From Nitrosomonadales bacterium (GTDB lineage: Bacteria > Pseudomonadota > Gammaproteobacteria > Burkholderiales > Gallionellaceae): 64,000 nucleotides of DNA. Positions within the stretch are counted from its first letter, which is position 1. Each line of letters opens with the position of its first letter. The notes beneath the pieces were generated by a model. The model saw only the letters and a program-made list of their open reading frames with translations. It searched no databases and was not told where the DNA came from. Shown here piece after piece: positions 33,282 to 44,272 of this stretch. The translations under genes and the position numbers were made by a program. The DNA lies in the NCBI GenBank assembly GCA_016218415.1, contig JACRED010000024.1:1-64000 (forward strand), given 5' to 3'.

Positions 33282-33995
33282 TCATTTTTGACCGGGCACG
33301 CCGGATGCCCCCCGTGCGTGCCTGACCGCAAGCAGATAGATCTTTTCCAGATCCTGTTCGGTGATGTCGATATAGGAGCCGATCTCCTTCAGCGCATATT
33401 CGAAGTCGGCATGGCGCAGCTGGATGACCCTGTCGCTGCTTTGCGCATCCTTGCGCGGCTGACTCTTGAAGTAGGCCGGATAGCGGCGCCACGGGAACAG
33501 ATTGTTGAACACGATGGCGGTCAACAGCATGGCGATCACATTCAGCAGCACCGGGGTCAGCACGAACTGGTAGCCCAGCGCATGCACGGCCGGCCCGCCG
33601 ATCACGGCGACCAATGCCGTGCCGCCGCCGGGCGGATGCAGGCAGCGCAGATAATGCATCGCGACGATCGAGAGCGACACCGCCAGCGGCGCGGCAATCA
33701 GCGGATCCGCAATGGCTTGCGCGCAGGCAACGCCGATCACCGCCGGCAGCACATGGCCGCCGGTCAACGGCCAAGGCTGCGACAGCGCGCCATGCGGCAC
33801 CGCGAACAGCAACACCGCCGACGCGCCCATTGAAGCGACCAGCAGCAGCGAGTCCGGCAGGTCGAGATAATGCAAGCTGGCCCACATGGCCAGAATAATG
33901 GCGGCGAATCCGCCGACCGCGGATATCAGCTTCTCGCCATGACCGGTGGTGTTCGACTCGACCCCCAGTACCTCAAGAATTCTCTTCATCGACAT
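33282..33995 (-). CDS. HPP family membrane protein
   Basis: This 237-residue protein has an N-terminal block of four or five TM helices containing the family signature LHPPGGGTALVAVIGG and LLVASMGASAVLLFAVPHGAL. A soluble ~85-residue C-terminal tail follows (from about residue 160). HPP proteins are integral membrane proteins; cyanobacterial and plant members transport nitrite, but a general function is not settled. The start at 33995 (MSMKRILEVLG) has AGGAG upstream; the track extension to 34097 is improbable. It converges with the methyltransferase gene, leaving an 8-bp gap. Confidence 0.85.
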   Translation of the reverse strand: MSMKRILEVLGVESNTTGHGEKLISAVGGFAAIILAMWASLHYLDLPDSLLLVASMGASAVLLFAVPHGALSQPWPLTGGHVLPAVIGVACAQAIADPLIAAPLAVSLSIVAMHYLRCLHPPGGGTALVAVIGGPAVHALGYQFVLTPVLLNVIAMLLTAIVFNNLFPWRRYPAYFKSQPRKDAQSSDRVIQLRHADFEYALKEIGSYIDITEQDLEKIYLLAVRHARGASGVPGQK

Positions 33996-34129
33996 AGTTA
34001 AAAATTTCTCCTGTCTGGAAAGCCCCCGATTCGGCAGGATATCGGCCTGCATGCGGGTGATCCGTTTCATGCTATCGTGTCTACAGCATCTTGGCACAAT
34101 AGCAAACCCAATTCAAAAATATCTGCGCC

Positions 34130-34510
34130 ATGTACCCGTTACTCAAAACCCTGCATATCTCCTGCGCCGTACTGAGCTACGCGCTGTTCTTCCTGCGCGG
34201 CATCTGGAGTCTGAAAGGTTCGCCCCTCATGCAGCAACGCTGGATCAGGATTGTTCCGCATCTCATCGATACCATACTGCTCGGCTCCGCCGTTGCGCTG
34301 GCTGTCACCATTCGGCGCTACCCGTTGGTGGATGCCTGGCTGACCGCCAAGGTGCTGGCGCTGCTGCTTTATATCGGGCTGGGTTTCGTCGCGCTGAAAT
34401 ACGGACGGAACAGGACTGCCCGGGTTTCCGCATGGCTGGCGGCGCAGGCGGTGTTCATTTATATCGCGCTGGTCGCCGTTCAGCACGACCCGTTCCCTTT
34501 TTTCGGTTAG
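34130..34510 (+). CDS. SirB family inner-membrane protein
   Basis: This 126-residue protein with four TM helices matches SirB (SirB2): MYPLLKTLHISCAVLSYALF, LRGIWSLKGS, VPHLIDTILLGSAVAL and DAWLTAKVLALLLYIGLG. The conserved His residues in TM1 and TM2 are retained. SirB2 was first linked to Salmonella invasion regulation, but the biochemical role of the family is unknown. A hemerythrin-domain gene follows 5 bp later, so the pair is probably cotranscribed and might share an oxygen- or redox-related role. Confidence 0.87.
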   Translation: MYPLLKTLHISCAVLSYALFFLRGIWSLKGSPLMQQRWIRIVPHLIDTILLGSAVALAVTIRRYPLVDAWLTAKVLALLLYIGLGFVALKYGRNRTARVSAWLAAQAVFIYIALVAVQHDPFPFFG

Positions 34511-34515
34511 AGTAA

Positions 34516-35070
34516 ATGTTCCCGCTCTCTTCCGGCGCCGCCGCACCCGGCTTCGATCACCCGCTGGAAATGCTGCACGCCTGCCACGGCAAGATTCTGC
34601 GCCAATGCGACACGCTGAACAAACTGGCCGCCCATCTTGCCGAGCAAGGCTGCGACGAGTCGGCGCAACAGGCCGCACAGGGCATACTGCGTTATTTCGA
34701 CAGCGCCGGGCGATTCCATCATCAGGATGAAGAGCTGGACCTGTTCCCTGCGCTGCGCGCCTGCGCCGACGCAGATCAGGCGCAACTGGATGCATTGCTG
34801 GAACGCCTGCTGGCAGAGCACATCGTGATGATGTCTGCCTGGGAGGAATTGCGTGCAACACTGCTCAGGCTTGCCGAAGGTGTGCCTGTGCCGCTGCCGG
34901 CAATGCTGCTGGGCAGATTTGTCGCCAGCCATACCGCGCACATCGCCGTCGAGGAAACCGAACTGCTGCCGCTCGCCGCGCGTTTGCTCGGTGCCCGGCA
35001 ATTGGCGCAGCTGGGCCGCAGCATGGCGGAACGGCGCGGGGTGCAGCCCCCTCCTGGGACACGGGCGTAA
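34516..35070 (+). CDS. Hemerythrin HHE-domain protein
   Basis: This 184-residue all-alpha protein has the HHE cation-binding pattern: an early His in EMLHACHGKIL, FHHQDEELDLFPAL (HxxxE) and LLAEHIVMMSAWEE, plus ASHTAHIAVEETELLPL. These supply a di-iron site for O2, NO or iron handling. It follows the SirB gene by 5 bp. The C-terminal tail (GVQPPPGTRA) is Pro-rich and disordered. Without a signal peptide it is cytosolic. Roles in oxygen sensing or iron-centre repair are known for relatives; this one is unassigned. Confidence 0.87.
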   Translation: MFPLSSGAAAPGFDHPLEMLHACHGKILRQCDTLNKLAAHLAEQGCDESAQQAAQGILRYFDSAGRFHHQDEELDLFPALRACADADQAQLDALLERLLAEHIVMMSAWEELRATLLRLAEGVPVPLPAMLLGRFVASHTAHIAVEETELLPLAARLLGARQLAQLGRSMAERRGVQPPPGTRA

Positions 35071-35217
35071 CTTCGAGCAGGCGACGGATGCCCGACTGCC
35101 CGCCGCGCTTGCAGTTGGAACGCAAATGGTCATATCATTCGGCTACATGCAACAACTCGTGTCGCTGTCAGCACAGGCGAAACCGCTCGTTCTAATCGCA
35201 GGTCTAAGGGGGAAGCA

Positions 35218-36930
35218 ATGTTCAAGGATTCACGCATCAGTGTTCGTCTCGGAATCGGCTTTGCGGCTGTGGTAGGACTTTTTGCGGTGACCCTGCTGCT
35301 GGTCGGCATGTCGCTTTCCGATCTCACCAGCAGCGTCAAAAAGATCAACGATGAAACCCTGCCCTATGTCCTGCTGGTCGATGAAATGGATGTCAGCCGT
35401 TCCGAGGTACAGCAGTTCCTGACCGATGTTTCCGCCACCCATGACAGGGAGGCCTACCAGGAGGCCGACGAATCGGCCAGGCACTTTTTGAACGGGGTGG
35501 AAAAATTCAAGCAACTGTACCGGCAAAATAACGATACGCAGAACCTGAAGCAAATCGAATCCATAGAGGAGAGTTTCAAACGATTCAACGCCAGCGGAAA
35601 AGTCATGGCGGAAGCCTATATCACCAGCGGCATCACTGCCGGCAATCTGCTGATGAAGGGCGGCGAGGGAATAGCAGGCTTTGACAAGGATAGCGAAACG
35701 ATCGCCGTGGAGCTGGCGAAATTCCGCAAGCAGCAGGTGGCCGGGGCAAACAAGATCACCGCCGACACCCTGGATAATGCCAACGCCACCATGAAGCAAA
35801 TGATCTCGAGCGGTTTTGCCGCGGCATTGCTGGCGGCCCTGCTGGGCTTGTGGATCGTGCGCAGCATCCTGCGGCAACTGGGCGGCGAACCGGCTTATGT
35901 CGCCGACATCGTCAAGCGCGTGGCGCAGGGCGACCTGACCGTCAGAGTGGAAACCAGAGCCGGCGACAACAGCAGCATGCTGTATGGCATCAAGGATATG
36001 GTCAGCAAGTTCACCGGCATCGTTGCCGAAGTGCGCGGCAGCACCGACTCGATCACCACCGCATCGAAAGAGATCGCGGCGGGCAACAGCGACCTGTCGC
36101 AGCGCACCGAAGAGCAGGCATCGAGCCTGGAGGAAACCGCCTCGAGCATGGAACAGCTGACCTCGACGGTGCGCCAGAATGCCGAGAACGCGCGGCAGGC
36201 CAACCAGCTGGCCAGCAACGCCTCCGACATCGCCGTCAAGGGCGGCCAAGTCGTCGGCGAGGTGGTGAACACCATGGCCTCCATCAGCGCCAGTTCGCGA
36301 AAAATCATGGACATCATCAGCGTCATCGAAGGCATCGCCTTCCAGACCAACATCCTCGCGCTCAATGCGGCGGTGGAAGCCGCCCGCGCCGGGGAACAGG
36401 GGCGCGGCTTTGCCGTGGTCGCCGGCGAAGTGCGCAACCTGGCGCAACGCTCGGCGGCAGCCGCCAAGGAAATCACCACCCTGATCGACGACTCGGTGGA
36501 CAAGGTGGACATCGGTTCCAGGCAGGTTGATCAGGCGGGCGCGACGATGACCGAGATCGTCGCGGCGGTGAAACGCGTCACCGACATCATGTCGGAAATT
36601 TCCGCCGCCTCCATCGAGCAGAGCGCCGGCATCGAACAGGTCAACCAGGCCATCGTCCAGATGGACGAAGTCACCCAGCAGAACGCCGCGCTGGTTGAGG
36701 AAGCCGCCGCCGCGGCAGAATCCATGCAGGATCAGGCGGCCGCGCTGATGGCGGCGGTGAGCGCGTTCAAACTGGAGGGCGGCAGGACAGGCGCGAAGGC
36801 AACTTCCAACAAAGCAGTTGCCCAGCAGCCCACCCGTACGCACTATGCGCCCATCGCCAAAGCACCCGTCAAGCGGGTGCGCAAACAGGAAAAAATCGAG
36901 GACGACAAGGATGACTGGAAAGAGTTTTGA
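35218..36930 (+). CDS. Methyl-accepting chemotaxis protein
   Basis: This 570-residue transducer has TM1 (residues ~11-32), a periplasmic four-helix-bundle sensor (~33-195), TM2 (~196-217, [16 protein letters not shown]), HAMP (~218-270) and a cytoplasmic signalling domain. The hairpin tip is [20 protein letters not shown] followed by [20 protein letters not shown]. It ends in a flexible tail terminating DDWKEF, which fits the xWxxF pentapeptide that tethers CheR/CheB in high-abundance receptors. AAGGGGG precedes the ATG. Ligand unknown. No che genes are in the window, so it is an orphan receptor gene. Confidence 0.93.
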   Translation: MFKDSRISVRLGIGFAAVVGLFAVTLLLVGMSLSDLTSSVKKINDETLPYVLLVDEMDVSRSEVQQFLTDVSATHDREAYQEADESARHFLNGVEKFKQLYRQNNDTQNLKQIESIEESFKRFNASGKVMAEAYITSGITAGNLLMKGGEGIAGFDKDSETIAVELAKFRKQQVAGANKITADTLDNANATMKQMISSGFAAALLAALLGLWIVRSILRQLGGEPAYVADIVKRVAQGDLTVRVETRAGDNSSMLYGIKDMVSKFTGIVAEVRGSTDSITTASKEIAAGNSDLSQRTEEQASSLEETASSMEQLTSTVRQNAENARQANQLASNASDIAVKGGQVVGEVVNTMASISASSRKIMDIISVIEGIAFQTNILALNAAVEAARAGEQGRGFAVVAGEVRNLAQRSAAAAKEITTLIDDSVDKVDIGSRQVDQAGATMTEIVAAVKRVTDIMSEISAASIEQSAGIEQVNQAIVQMDEVTQQNAALVEEAAAAAESMQDQAAALMAAVSAFKLEGGRTGAKATSNKAVAQQPTRTHYAPIAKAPVKRVRKQEKIEDDKDDWKEF

Positions 36931-36972
36931 TGGCTTTCCCTGCAGGTGCAGTCCCGGCATCAGATTCACACG

Positions 36973-37446
36973 ATGAGATGCATCCTGCTTTTATCCGTAT
37001 TGCTGCTCGGTGCCTGTTCGACAACCAAAGACCATGCGCCTGCACATGACAGCAATCGCGCAGCCATAGTCAAAAAACTCACCGCCTATGCCCAAAGCCT
37101 GATCGGCGCCCCGTACAAGTATGGCGGAAGCTCGCCCAGGACCGGTTTCGATTGCAGCGGTTTCGTCGGCCATGTGTTCGGCTATGCTGCCGACGTGTCG
37201 TTACCGCATGGTGCTGAACAAATCAGCCGGCATGGGTTGCCGGTCAAATCGTCGCAACTGCGCGAGGGCGACCTGGTTTTTTATGACACCAACAACCAGG
37301 CTTACTCGCATGTCGGGATCTATCTGGGCAATGACCGCTTCATCCATGCGCCGAGCAACGGCGGCAGCGTTCGCGTGGAGGATATGAAGATGGATTACTG
37401 GAAGAAACACTACAACGGGGCGAGGCGTATCACTTTGGGACGCTAG
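36973..37446 (+). CDS. NlpC/P60 family lipoprotein endopeptidase
   Basis: This 157-residue protein opens with MRCILLLSVLLLGACSTT, a lipoprotein signal with lipobox LGAC. It continues as a compact NlpC/P60 domain with catalytic Cys in GFDCSGFV, His in SHVGIYLGN, and a third polar residue in RFIHAP. This Spr/NlpC-type layout cleaves peptidoglycan stem peptides from the outer membrane. The start at 36973 was chosen because it begins the lipoprotein signal. It overlaps the convergent mltB by 17 bp, placing two murein hydrolases tail to tail. Confidence 0.9.
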   Translation: MRCILLLSVLLLGACSTTKDHAPAHDSNRAAIVKKLTAYAQSLIGAPYKYGGSSPRTGFDCSGFVGHVFGYAADVSLPHGAEQISRHGLPVKSSQLREGDLVFYDTNNQAYSHVGIYLGNDRFIHAPSNGGSVRVEDMKMDYWKKHYNGARRITLGR

Positions 37447-38419
37447 TCCTGTTTTGCGTACCGCGTGCCGTTTTTACCGCCTCCGCAAGCTGGAATACCG
37501 ACATTGCGTAATAATCGCTGTTGTTGTAGCGCGTGATGACATCGAAATTGCCGAATGCCAGCCAGAACTCCTTGCCGTCCGCCACGGTAAAATCGATCAG
37601 GCGCGCAGTGCCTTCATCCTGTACCAGATCCGCACCCGGCTCCACGCCCACCGCAGACCATGCGGAAACCGGACGCGGAGAGGCAACCTCGCCGGCACAC
37701 ACCGTCTCCCCGACCTGCGCGCGCACCGCAACGATTTTTCCGCTGGCCCATCCGTAACCTTTCAGGTAGCTGGCAACGCTGCCGATGGCATCCTCGGCTG
37801 CGCCCAGCAGGTCGATCTTGCGGTCGCCGTTGAAATCCACCGCATAGGTACGGTAACTGCCGGGCATGAATTGCGGAATGCCCAGCGCGCCCGCATAGGA
37901 ACCGCGTATCGCCAGCAGATCGAACTGCTGTTCGCGCGCCAGCAGCAAATAATTTTCCAGTTCGCCGCGAAAGAATCCGGCGCGCTGCGGATAATCGAAG
38001 GCCAGCGTAGTCAGGGCATCCATGGTACGGAAGGTGCCGACGTCCTGGCCATAAACGGTTTCCACACCGATCACCGCGAGTATGATCTCCTGCGGCACCC
38101 CGTATTTCTGCTCGGCGCTTTGCAGGACGTCCCGGTATTTATCCCAGAATTTCAACCCCAGTCTGATGCGTTCCTGATTCACGAAAGAAGCGCGGTATTC
38201 CGGCCACGGCCTGATCGTCGCCGGGCGCGAGATAGCCGTGATCACCTGCGGAAGATGGCGTGCCTGGTCAAACGCGCTTTCCAGGTCGGCTCGCTCGAAT
38301 TTGTGCTTCGCCACCATCTCGTCGATGAATTCCGGGATGCCGGGCAGCACGGCGGCATGGACGGAATGCCAAGCCAGCGATAACTGCAGAAGGAGGATGC
38401 CGGACAATATTTTTATCAT
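37430..38419 (-). CDS. mltB: Lytic murein transglycosylase B
   Basis: This 329-residue periplasmic transglycosylase has a Sec signal (MIKILSGILLLQLSLAWHSVHA) and an MltB fold. The catalytic Glu lies in ILAVIGVETVYGQDVG, followed by SYAGALGIPQFMPGSYRTYA and DLLGAAEDAIGSVASYLKG. MltB cleaves the glycan strand to give 1,6-anhydro-muramyl products. No Cys follows the signal, so it is soluble rather than lipid-anchored, unlike E. coli MltB. It is divergent from trxB with an 88-bp gap and convergent with the NlpC/P60 gene. Confidence 0.92.
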   Translation of the reverse strand: MIKILSGILLLQLSLAWHSVHAAVLPGIPEFIDEMVAKHKFERADLESAFDQARHLPQVITAISRPATIRPWPEYRASFVNQERIRLGLKFWDKYRDVLQSAEQKYGVPQEIILAVIGVETVYGQDVGTFRTMDALTTLAFDYPQRAGFFRGELENYLLLAREQQFDLLAIRGSYAGALGIPQFMPGSYRTYAVDFNGDRKIDLLGAAEDAIGSVASYLKGYGWASGKIVAVRAQVGETVCAGEVASPRPVSAWSAVGVEPGADLVQDEGTARLIDFTVADGKEFWLAFGNFDVITRYNNSDYYAMSVFQLAEAVKTARGTQNRTSVPK

Positions 38420-38495
38420 CCGGCGATTCTAACCGATGTAACGCTCGACACGCCCGCGCAACTGCTGGTAAATTCCGCTTTTCCCCAATCGCTGA

Positions 38496-40030
<1,535 letters not shown>

Positions 40031-40041
<11 letters not shown>

Positions 40042-40699
40042 CCTTCTTGCTCATCACATACATCAAATATTCGAAGAACATCTCGCACCAGTCCTGGTCG
40101 TTATCCTTGAGCGAATGCAGCAGCTTTTGCACTTCGGTCACAGGCCACTTCGGGTTGTAGGACACCAGCATGTGCTCGGGATATAGCTCGCGCGAGATGC
40201 TGAGACGCGATGCCATTTTGCTGATCCCGTCCAGCATCACCGCAATATCCTTGTCAGAGGCGATCTCGGCTGTCAGGTCCCCGTACATTTTCGGGTTCTG
40301 TTTGGTGAACTCGATAAACTGGGTCAGGATATAGAAGAACTCGCCTTTGTTGTCCTTGCTCACCGCATCGCCCATCATGAACGGCATCACCGATAATTCC
40401 AGCCAGTAATAGCCCAGTTTCGGGTTGCGATGCTTGGATACGCCGATGTAGCCGTTACGCTCCTTGGCGCGCTGTATCGCATCCTCCAGCAACAGCTTTT
40501 CCGAACCGCGCGTGGCGGCCACCTTGCCATCCACCGCTGACGGCTTGAGCATGAAAAAACCGGGAAATTCTTCGTAAATCTTCCCCGAATGATGGTGCTC
40601 CCGGAAATAGGCATTGAACAACTTCAATACCATTTCACCATTTTTCTCCACATCCAATAGCTCTTTGTTCACAACAGCGCCTTCTTTGCTGCCCGACAT
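40031..40699 (-). CDS. Conserved-looking hypothetical cytosolic protein
   Basis: This 222-residue soluble protein has no signal peptide or TM helix. It has a mixed, regular secondary-structure pattern with aromatic-rich helices (LVLKLFNAYFREHHH early, MFFEYLMYVMSKKAKS at the end) and a central GYIGVSKHRNPKLGYYWLEL stretch that looks like beta strands. I do not recognise a family. It has normal codon use and a convergent overlap with the Smr gene. It is divergent from a DUF4124 gene across about 130 bp that must contain both promoters. Confidence 0.75.
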
Positions 40700-40830
40700 A
40701 ATCTTCCCCCACCCTGTTTAATCCGGCATATTCAAGTCTGTTGCAATCATACCTTCACATGCTAGACTTGTCCGTATATTCGCTCGGGTTTGATTCTAAC
40801 CAAAATTCTTCAACCAATGGGAATATCGCC

Positions 40831-41298
40831 ATGAAAGAATTTCTGCTGATTTTTTTAATGCTGGCCAGCACCGGGGCCTACGCCGCGCTGACCAAATGGG
40901 TCGATGCCGACGGCCGGGTGCATTACTCGGACCAGACACCTCCCGCCGACGCAAAAGCAAAGACGCTGCGCTCCACTTCCGGCAGTGCGGCTCCCGCAAG
41001 CCGGGATGACACGGGCACGCCACCTTCCGCACCGAAAACCATTGCGGAACGCGAGGCGGAATTAAGAAAAACACAACAGGAAAAAAAGGCCGCCGCCGAA
41101 AAGGCCGCCCAGGAACAGGCTAATGCGGATGCGCTCAAGGCCAACTGCGCCACCGCCCAGAAAAACCTGCGGGTCTTGCAGGAAGGGATACGCATGGTGG
41201 ATGTCGATGCCAACGGCGAACGCAGCTACATGGACGATGAGCAGCGCAAGGAACACATCGCGAAGTCCCAGCAGGATATCAGCCGCTATTGCAAATAA
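40831..41298 (+). CDS. DUF4124 domain periplasmic protein
   Basis: This 155-residue exported protein has a signal peptide (KEFLLIFLMLASTGAYA) followed by the DUF4124 motif LTKWVDADGRVHYSDQTPPA. Then come a charged coiled-coil-like segment (REAELRKTQQEKKAAAEKAA) and a small C-terminal region with two Cys (LKANCAT and SRYCK) likely to be disulfide-linked. DUF4124 proteins are widespread in beta- and gammaproteobacteria and are of unknown function. The ATG at 40831 begins the signal peptide; the track start at 40741 does not. It converges on degQ, whose stop lies 57 bp downstream. Confidence 0.88.
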   Translation: MKEFLLIFLMLASTGAYAALTKWVDADGRVHYSDQTPPADAKAKTLRSTSGSAAPASRDDTGTPPSAPKTIAEREAELRKTQQEKKAAAEKAAQEQANADALKANCATAQKNLRVLQEGIRMVDVDANGERSYMDDEQRKEHIAKSQQDISRYCK

Positions 41299-41355
41299 GC
41301 CCCCGCAAGCCGGCTGCCAGCCTGTTTGCGCTGCGTCAGGCCGGCCGCCACCCCG

Positions 41356-42753
41356 TCATTTTTCGTCCAGCCTGATCGCGACATACAGTGCGTTGTCGCC
41401 CCGTCTCACCAATAGCGCGACATTCCTCCCCTTGGCTACCTGCTTGAGGATTTCGTTGAATTGCGCCAACGAACGGATCTGCGTGTTGCCGATCTTGACC
41501 AGCACATCGCCCTGATGCAAACCGGCGGTACGCGCGCCAGTACCTTTGACATCTTCCACCAGCAACCCGCCGCTCAGCTGCAATTCCTGCAACTGCTCCT
41601 TGCTCAGCTCGCTGACGGCAATACCCAAACGGGATATCGTTTCGGACTCGTCATCCGCCTGTTTTCCGGAAGCGGCACTCGCCAGCTTGCCGTCCTCGGG
41701 CATCTCGGCAACCGCTACCGTGACCAGTTTGGACTCGCCCTTGCGCCACAATTCGACGCTCACCTTGCTGCCGGGCCGGGTCGCCGCGACGATGCGCGGC
41801 AAATCACCCGAATTTTCGACCGGCTTGCCGTCGAACTTGAGGATCACATCGCTCGCCTCAATGCCCGCTTTGTCCGCCGGTGCATTCTTTTCGACGCTGC
41901 TGATCAGCGCGCCATTCGGCTTGCTCAGGCCGAACGATTCGGCCAGCTCGCGGGTCAGCTCCTGGATCGTCACGCCTATCCGGCCCCGCGTAACCTTGCC
42001 GCTGCTGCGCAATTGCTCGGTCACCTGCGTCGCCACATCAATCGGGATCGCGAACGACAGGCCCATCGAGCCGCCGGAACGGGTGTAAATCTGCGAATTG
42101 ATGCCGACCACCTCCCCGTTCATGTTGAACAACGGTCCGCCGGAGTTACCAGGATTGATCGCCACATCGGTCTGGATGAACGGGACGAAATTATCCTGCG
42201 GCAACGAACGCCCCTTGGCGCTGACGATGCCGGCGGTGACGCTGCTGTCAAAACCGAACGGCGAGCCGATCGCGATCACCCATTCGCCCACTCTCAGCTT
42301 GCCGGGGTCCCCCATCGTCAGAGTCGGCAGGCTGCTAGCTTCGATTTTCAGCAGAGCCACGTCGGTGCGTTTATCGGCTCCGATGATTTTGGCCTGGAAC
42401 TCACGCTTGTCGGTCAGGCGCACAGTGATTTTTTCCGCCCTGTCCACCACATGGGCGTTGGTCATGATGTAGCCGTCCGCGCTGATGATAAAGCCGGAAC
42501 CCAGCGATTGCGCTTCCTGCTCGCGCGGCATCTGCGGCGCAAAGCGGCGGAAAAACTCGTAGAACGGATCACCTTCGGGAATCGCGGGGAAACCCGGCGT
42601 ATTGCGTATGACTTGCGTGGTGCTGATATTGACTACCGCAGCACCATGTTTTTCCACCAGATCGGCGAAGTTCGGCAATTCTCTGGGCTGAGCCGATGCG
42701 CCACAAATCATCCCGAAAGCCAGAACGAATATTCCCGTCAATTTTCTCAGCAT
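41356..42753 (-). CDS. degQ: Periplasmic serine endoprotease DegQ/MucD
   Basis: This 465-residue HtrA protease has a signal peptide (MLRKLTGIFVLAFGMICGASA), a trypsin-like domain and two PDZ domains (about 265-350 and 370-460). Triad residues lie in MTNAHVVD (His), KRTDVALLKI (Asp) and NPGNSGGPL (Ser). GAGGAGA stands before the ATG at 42753. It degrades misfolded envelope proteins and is commonly in the sigma-E regulon. It is the last gene of the rpoE-rseA-rseB-rseC-degQ run, 84 bp after rseC, matching the algU-mucABCD order of Pseudomonas. Confidence 0.94.
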   Translation of the reverse strand: MLRKLTGIFVLAFGMICGASAQPRELPNFADLVEKHGAAVVNISTTQVIRNTPGFPAIPEGDPFYEFFRRFAPQMPREQEAQSLGSGFIISADGYIMTNAHVVDRAEKITVRLTDKREFQAKIIGADKRTDVALLKIEASSLPTLTMGDPGKLRVGEWVIAIGSPFGFDSSVTAGIVSAKGRSLPQDNFVPFIQTDVAINPGNSGGPLFNMNGEVVGINSQIYTRSGGSMGLSFAIPIDVATQVTEQLRSSGKVTRGRIGVTIQELTRELAESFGLSKPNGALISSVEKNAPADKAGIEASDVILKFDGKPVENSGDLPRIVAATRPGSKVSVELWRKGESKLVTVAVAEMPEDGKLASAASGKQADDESETISRLGIAVSELSKEQLQELQLSGGLLVEDVKGTGARTAGLHQGDVLVKIGNTQIRSLAQFNEILKQVAKGRNVALLVRRGDNALYVAIRLDEK

Positions 42754-42837
42754 GCATGTCTCCTCATCACACAAAAACACCAATCGCTCACTCTGCGGGC
42801 AACATTCCCGCGTCCACAAAAGCCACTTGAACCATCC

Positions 42838-43290
42838 CTACTCTTCGCGCCATTGCCGTACGATATAAGGTCTGGAACCGCCCCCGCCCTGATGCGAAGA
42901 AATCCACCTGGCAATAACAAACCCGGCGACCAGCCCGCTCAAGGCGCCCACTGCAGCGTAAGCGTCGTTTTGCGCGGGTTGCTCCGCCCAAATATTGCCG
43001 ATCGCCGCCCCGATGACCAGCAGCAGCAACGGCAATGCATAAACCAGACTGATACCGCGCAACACGGCGCCTTCGGCAACCGTCACGATAACTTCATCGC
43101 CGACGCCGGCTTTGATTGGATTGTCCACCTGGAATTGGCGCGGTTTGGCGCAAAACAACTGGGACAGTTTGCCTGCCCCGCACCCTTTGCCGTTGCATTG
43201 CCCGCAACCATTGGCCTGATCGGCCTGAACCAGAGCGGTATCCTGCCCATTAACCCGGATGACCACGGCACGCGTCTCCAGCATGTTCAT
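42838..43290 (-). CDS. rseC: RseC/MucC family positive regulator of sigma-E
   Basis: This 150-residue membrane protein begins with a cytosolic Cys-rich segment (CGQCNGKGCGAGKLSQLFC), followed by GDEVIVTVAEGAVLRGISLVYALP and two TM helices. This matches RseC/MucC (the SoxR-reducing RsxC-associated form has the same Cys cluster). It modulates sigma-E or SoxR reduction depending on species. The start overlaps the rseB stop by 4 bp, supporting coupled translation within the operon. Confidence 0.9.
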   Translation of the reverse strand: MNMLETRAVVIRVNGQDTALVQADQANGCGQCNGKGCGAGKLSQLFCAKPRQFQVDNPIKAGVGDEVIVTVAEGAVLRGISLVYALPLLLLVIGAAIGNIWAEQPAQNDAYAAVGALSGLVAGFVIARWISSHQGGGGSRPYIVRQWREE

Positions 43291-44270
43291 TGACCGTTAT
43301 GGCGTATCGAGTCGAGCACCCGCATCACCGTATGCGGCGGCACTTCCCCGACCACGGTAAACAAATGTTTGCCCACGACCTTGTGGTACAGATTCATCGC
43401 ACCCCGGCTGGACAAACCCTCCACATCATCTTCATCCCCGTCATCCGACTCGATGAAAATGGAAATCGCGCTCAATCCGTCGGAATACACCATTTGAATC
43501 ACAGGCGCATGATTGCCGTGCATGGGGCGCTGAATCTCCATGGTTTTTGCGAAGCCTGCGGGCAATGCATCCGCCACCCAACCGCTATTTGTCGGAGATC
43601 CCCTTCTGGCAGTGTCATGTTGTTTATGAAAATCCCGACCGTGAAAACCGGCTACAACCCCCTGCCTGACCCAGGAGCGGTCTATTTTTCCGCCGATTTG
43701 CAGTTGGGTGAAGGCATATTGTTCGACCAGCTGATTTTTGCTACCCAGCACAGCTGCCTTCAACAACAGCCCCGAATCGGTATGCACCCATATTTTGTGC
43801 GTATACCTCAAGCCGTCCCTGGGCTGAAACAATATCGCCTGAGCGTCATATCCGGCTATCCTCTCCGTGCCCAGCAGTTTGGCCTGATAATTCGCGCTCA
43901 GGGCAGCCAGTTGCTCCGGCAACAGCGACGGAAACTTGCCTATCCCCTGCGGACTCTCCACCTGCGGCAACTCTTCGCCGTGATGGCCCAACACCCGCCC
44001 GTGATGACGGACGATTTCCCGCTTGGGCCCGTCCAGGCTCTCCAGCCGCTCGTTTTCGCCGTCCCCGTCGACCACGTGCGTGATGCGCGACGTTTCAACA
44101 TGGTTGTCATACTGGTAGACAAACACCCCGCTGTAATCGGTTTGATGCTCGGCAAAAATGACCACCTTGAGCCAGTCGAACCCTTCACCGCCCTCTCCGC
44201 CGTGAACGTTGGCAGAAACCAGCAGCGAAGCGCCCAGCAGCATTCTGCAAACCGCAACATACAGCTTCAT
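43287..44270 (-). CDS. rseB: Sigma-E regulatory protein RseB/MucB
   Basis: This 327-residue periplasmic protein has a signal peptide (VCRMLLGASLLVSANVHG) and a MucB/RseB two-domain layout. An LolA-like N-terminal domain contains SGVFVYQYDNHVETSRITHV, and a smaller C-terminal domain contains YSDGLSAISIFIE and VGEVPPHTVMRVLDSI. RseB binds RseA and blocks its cleavage until mislocalised LPS or outer-membrane protein signals arrive. It starts 2 bp after rseA and overlaps rseC. Confidence 0.92.
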   Translation of the reverse strand: MKLYVAVCRMLLGASLLVSANVHGGEGGEGFDWLKVVIFAEHQTDYSGVFVYQYDNHVETSRITHVVDGDGENERLESLDGPKREIVRHHGRVLGHHGEELPQVESPQGIGKFPSLLPEQLAALSANYQAKLLGTERIAGYDAQAILFQPRDGLRYTHKIWVHTDSGLLLKAAVLGSKNQLVEQYAFTQLQIGGKIDRSWVRQGVVAGFHGRDFHKQHDTARRGSPTNSGWVADALPAGFAKTMEIQRPMHGNHAPVIQMVYSDGLSAISIFIESDDGDEDDVEGLSSRGAMNLYHKVVGKHLFTVVGEVPPHTVMRVLDSIRHNGQ

Positions 44271-44272
44271 CG

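Noticed and set aside
41461-43293. 610-aa plus-strand ORF antisense to degQ and rseC
   Set aside because: Shadow of two well-supported genes; low-information composition.
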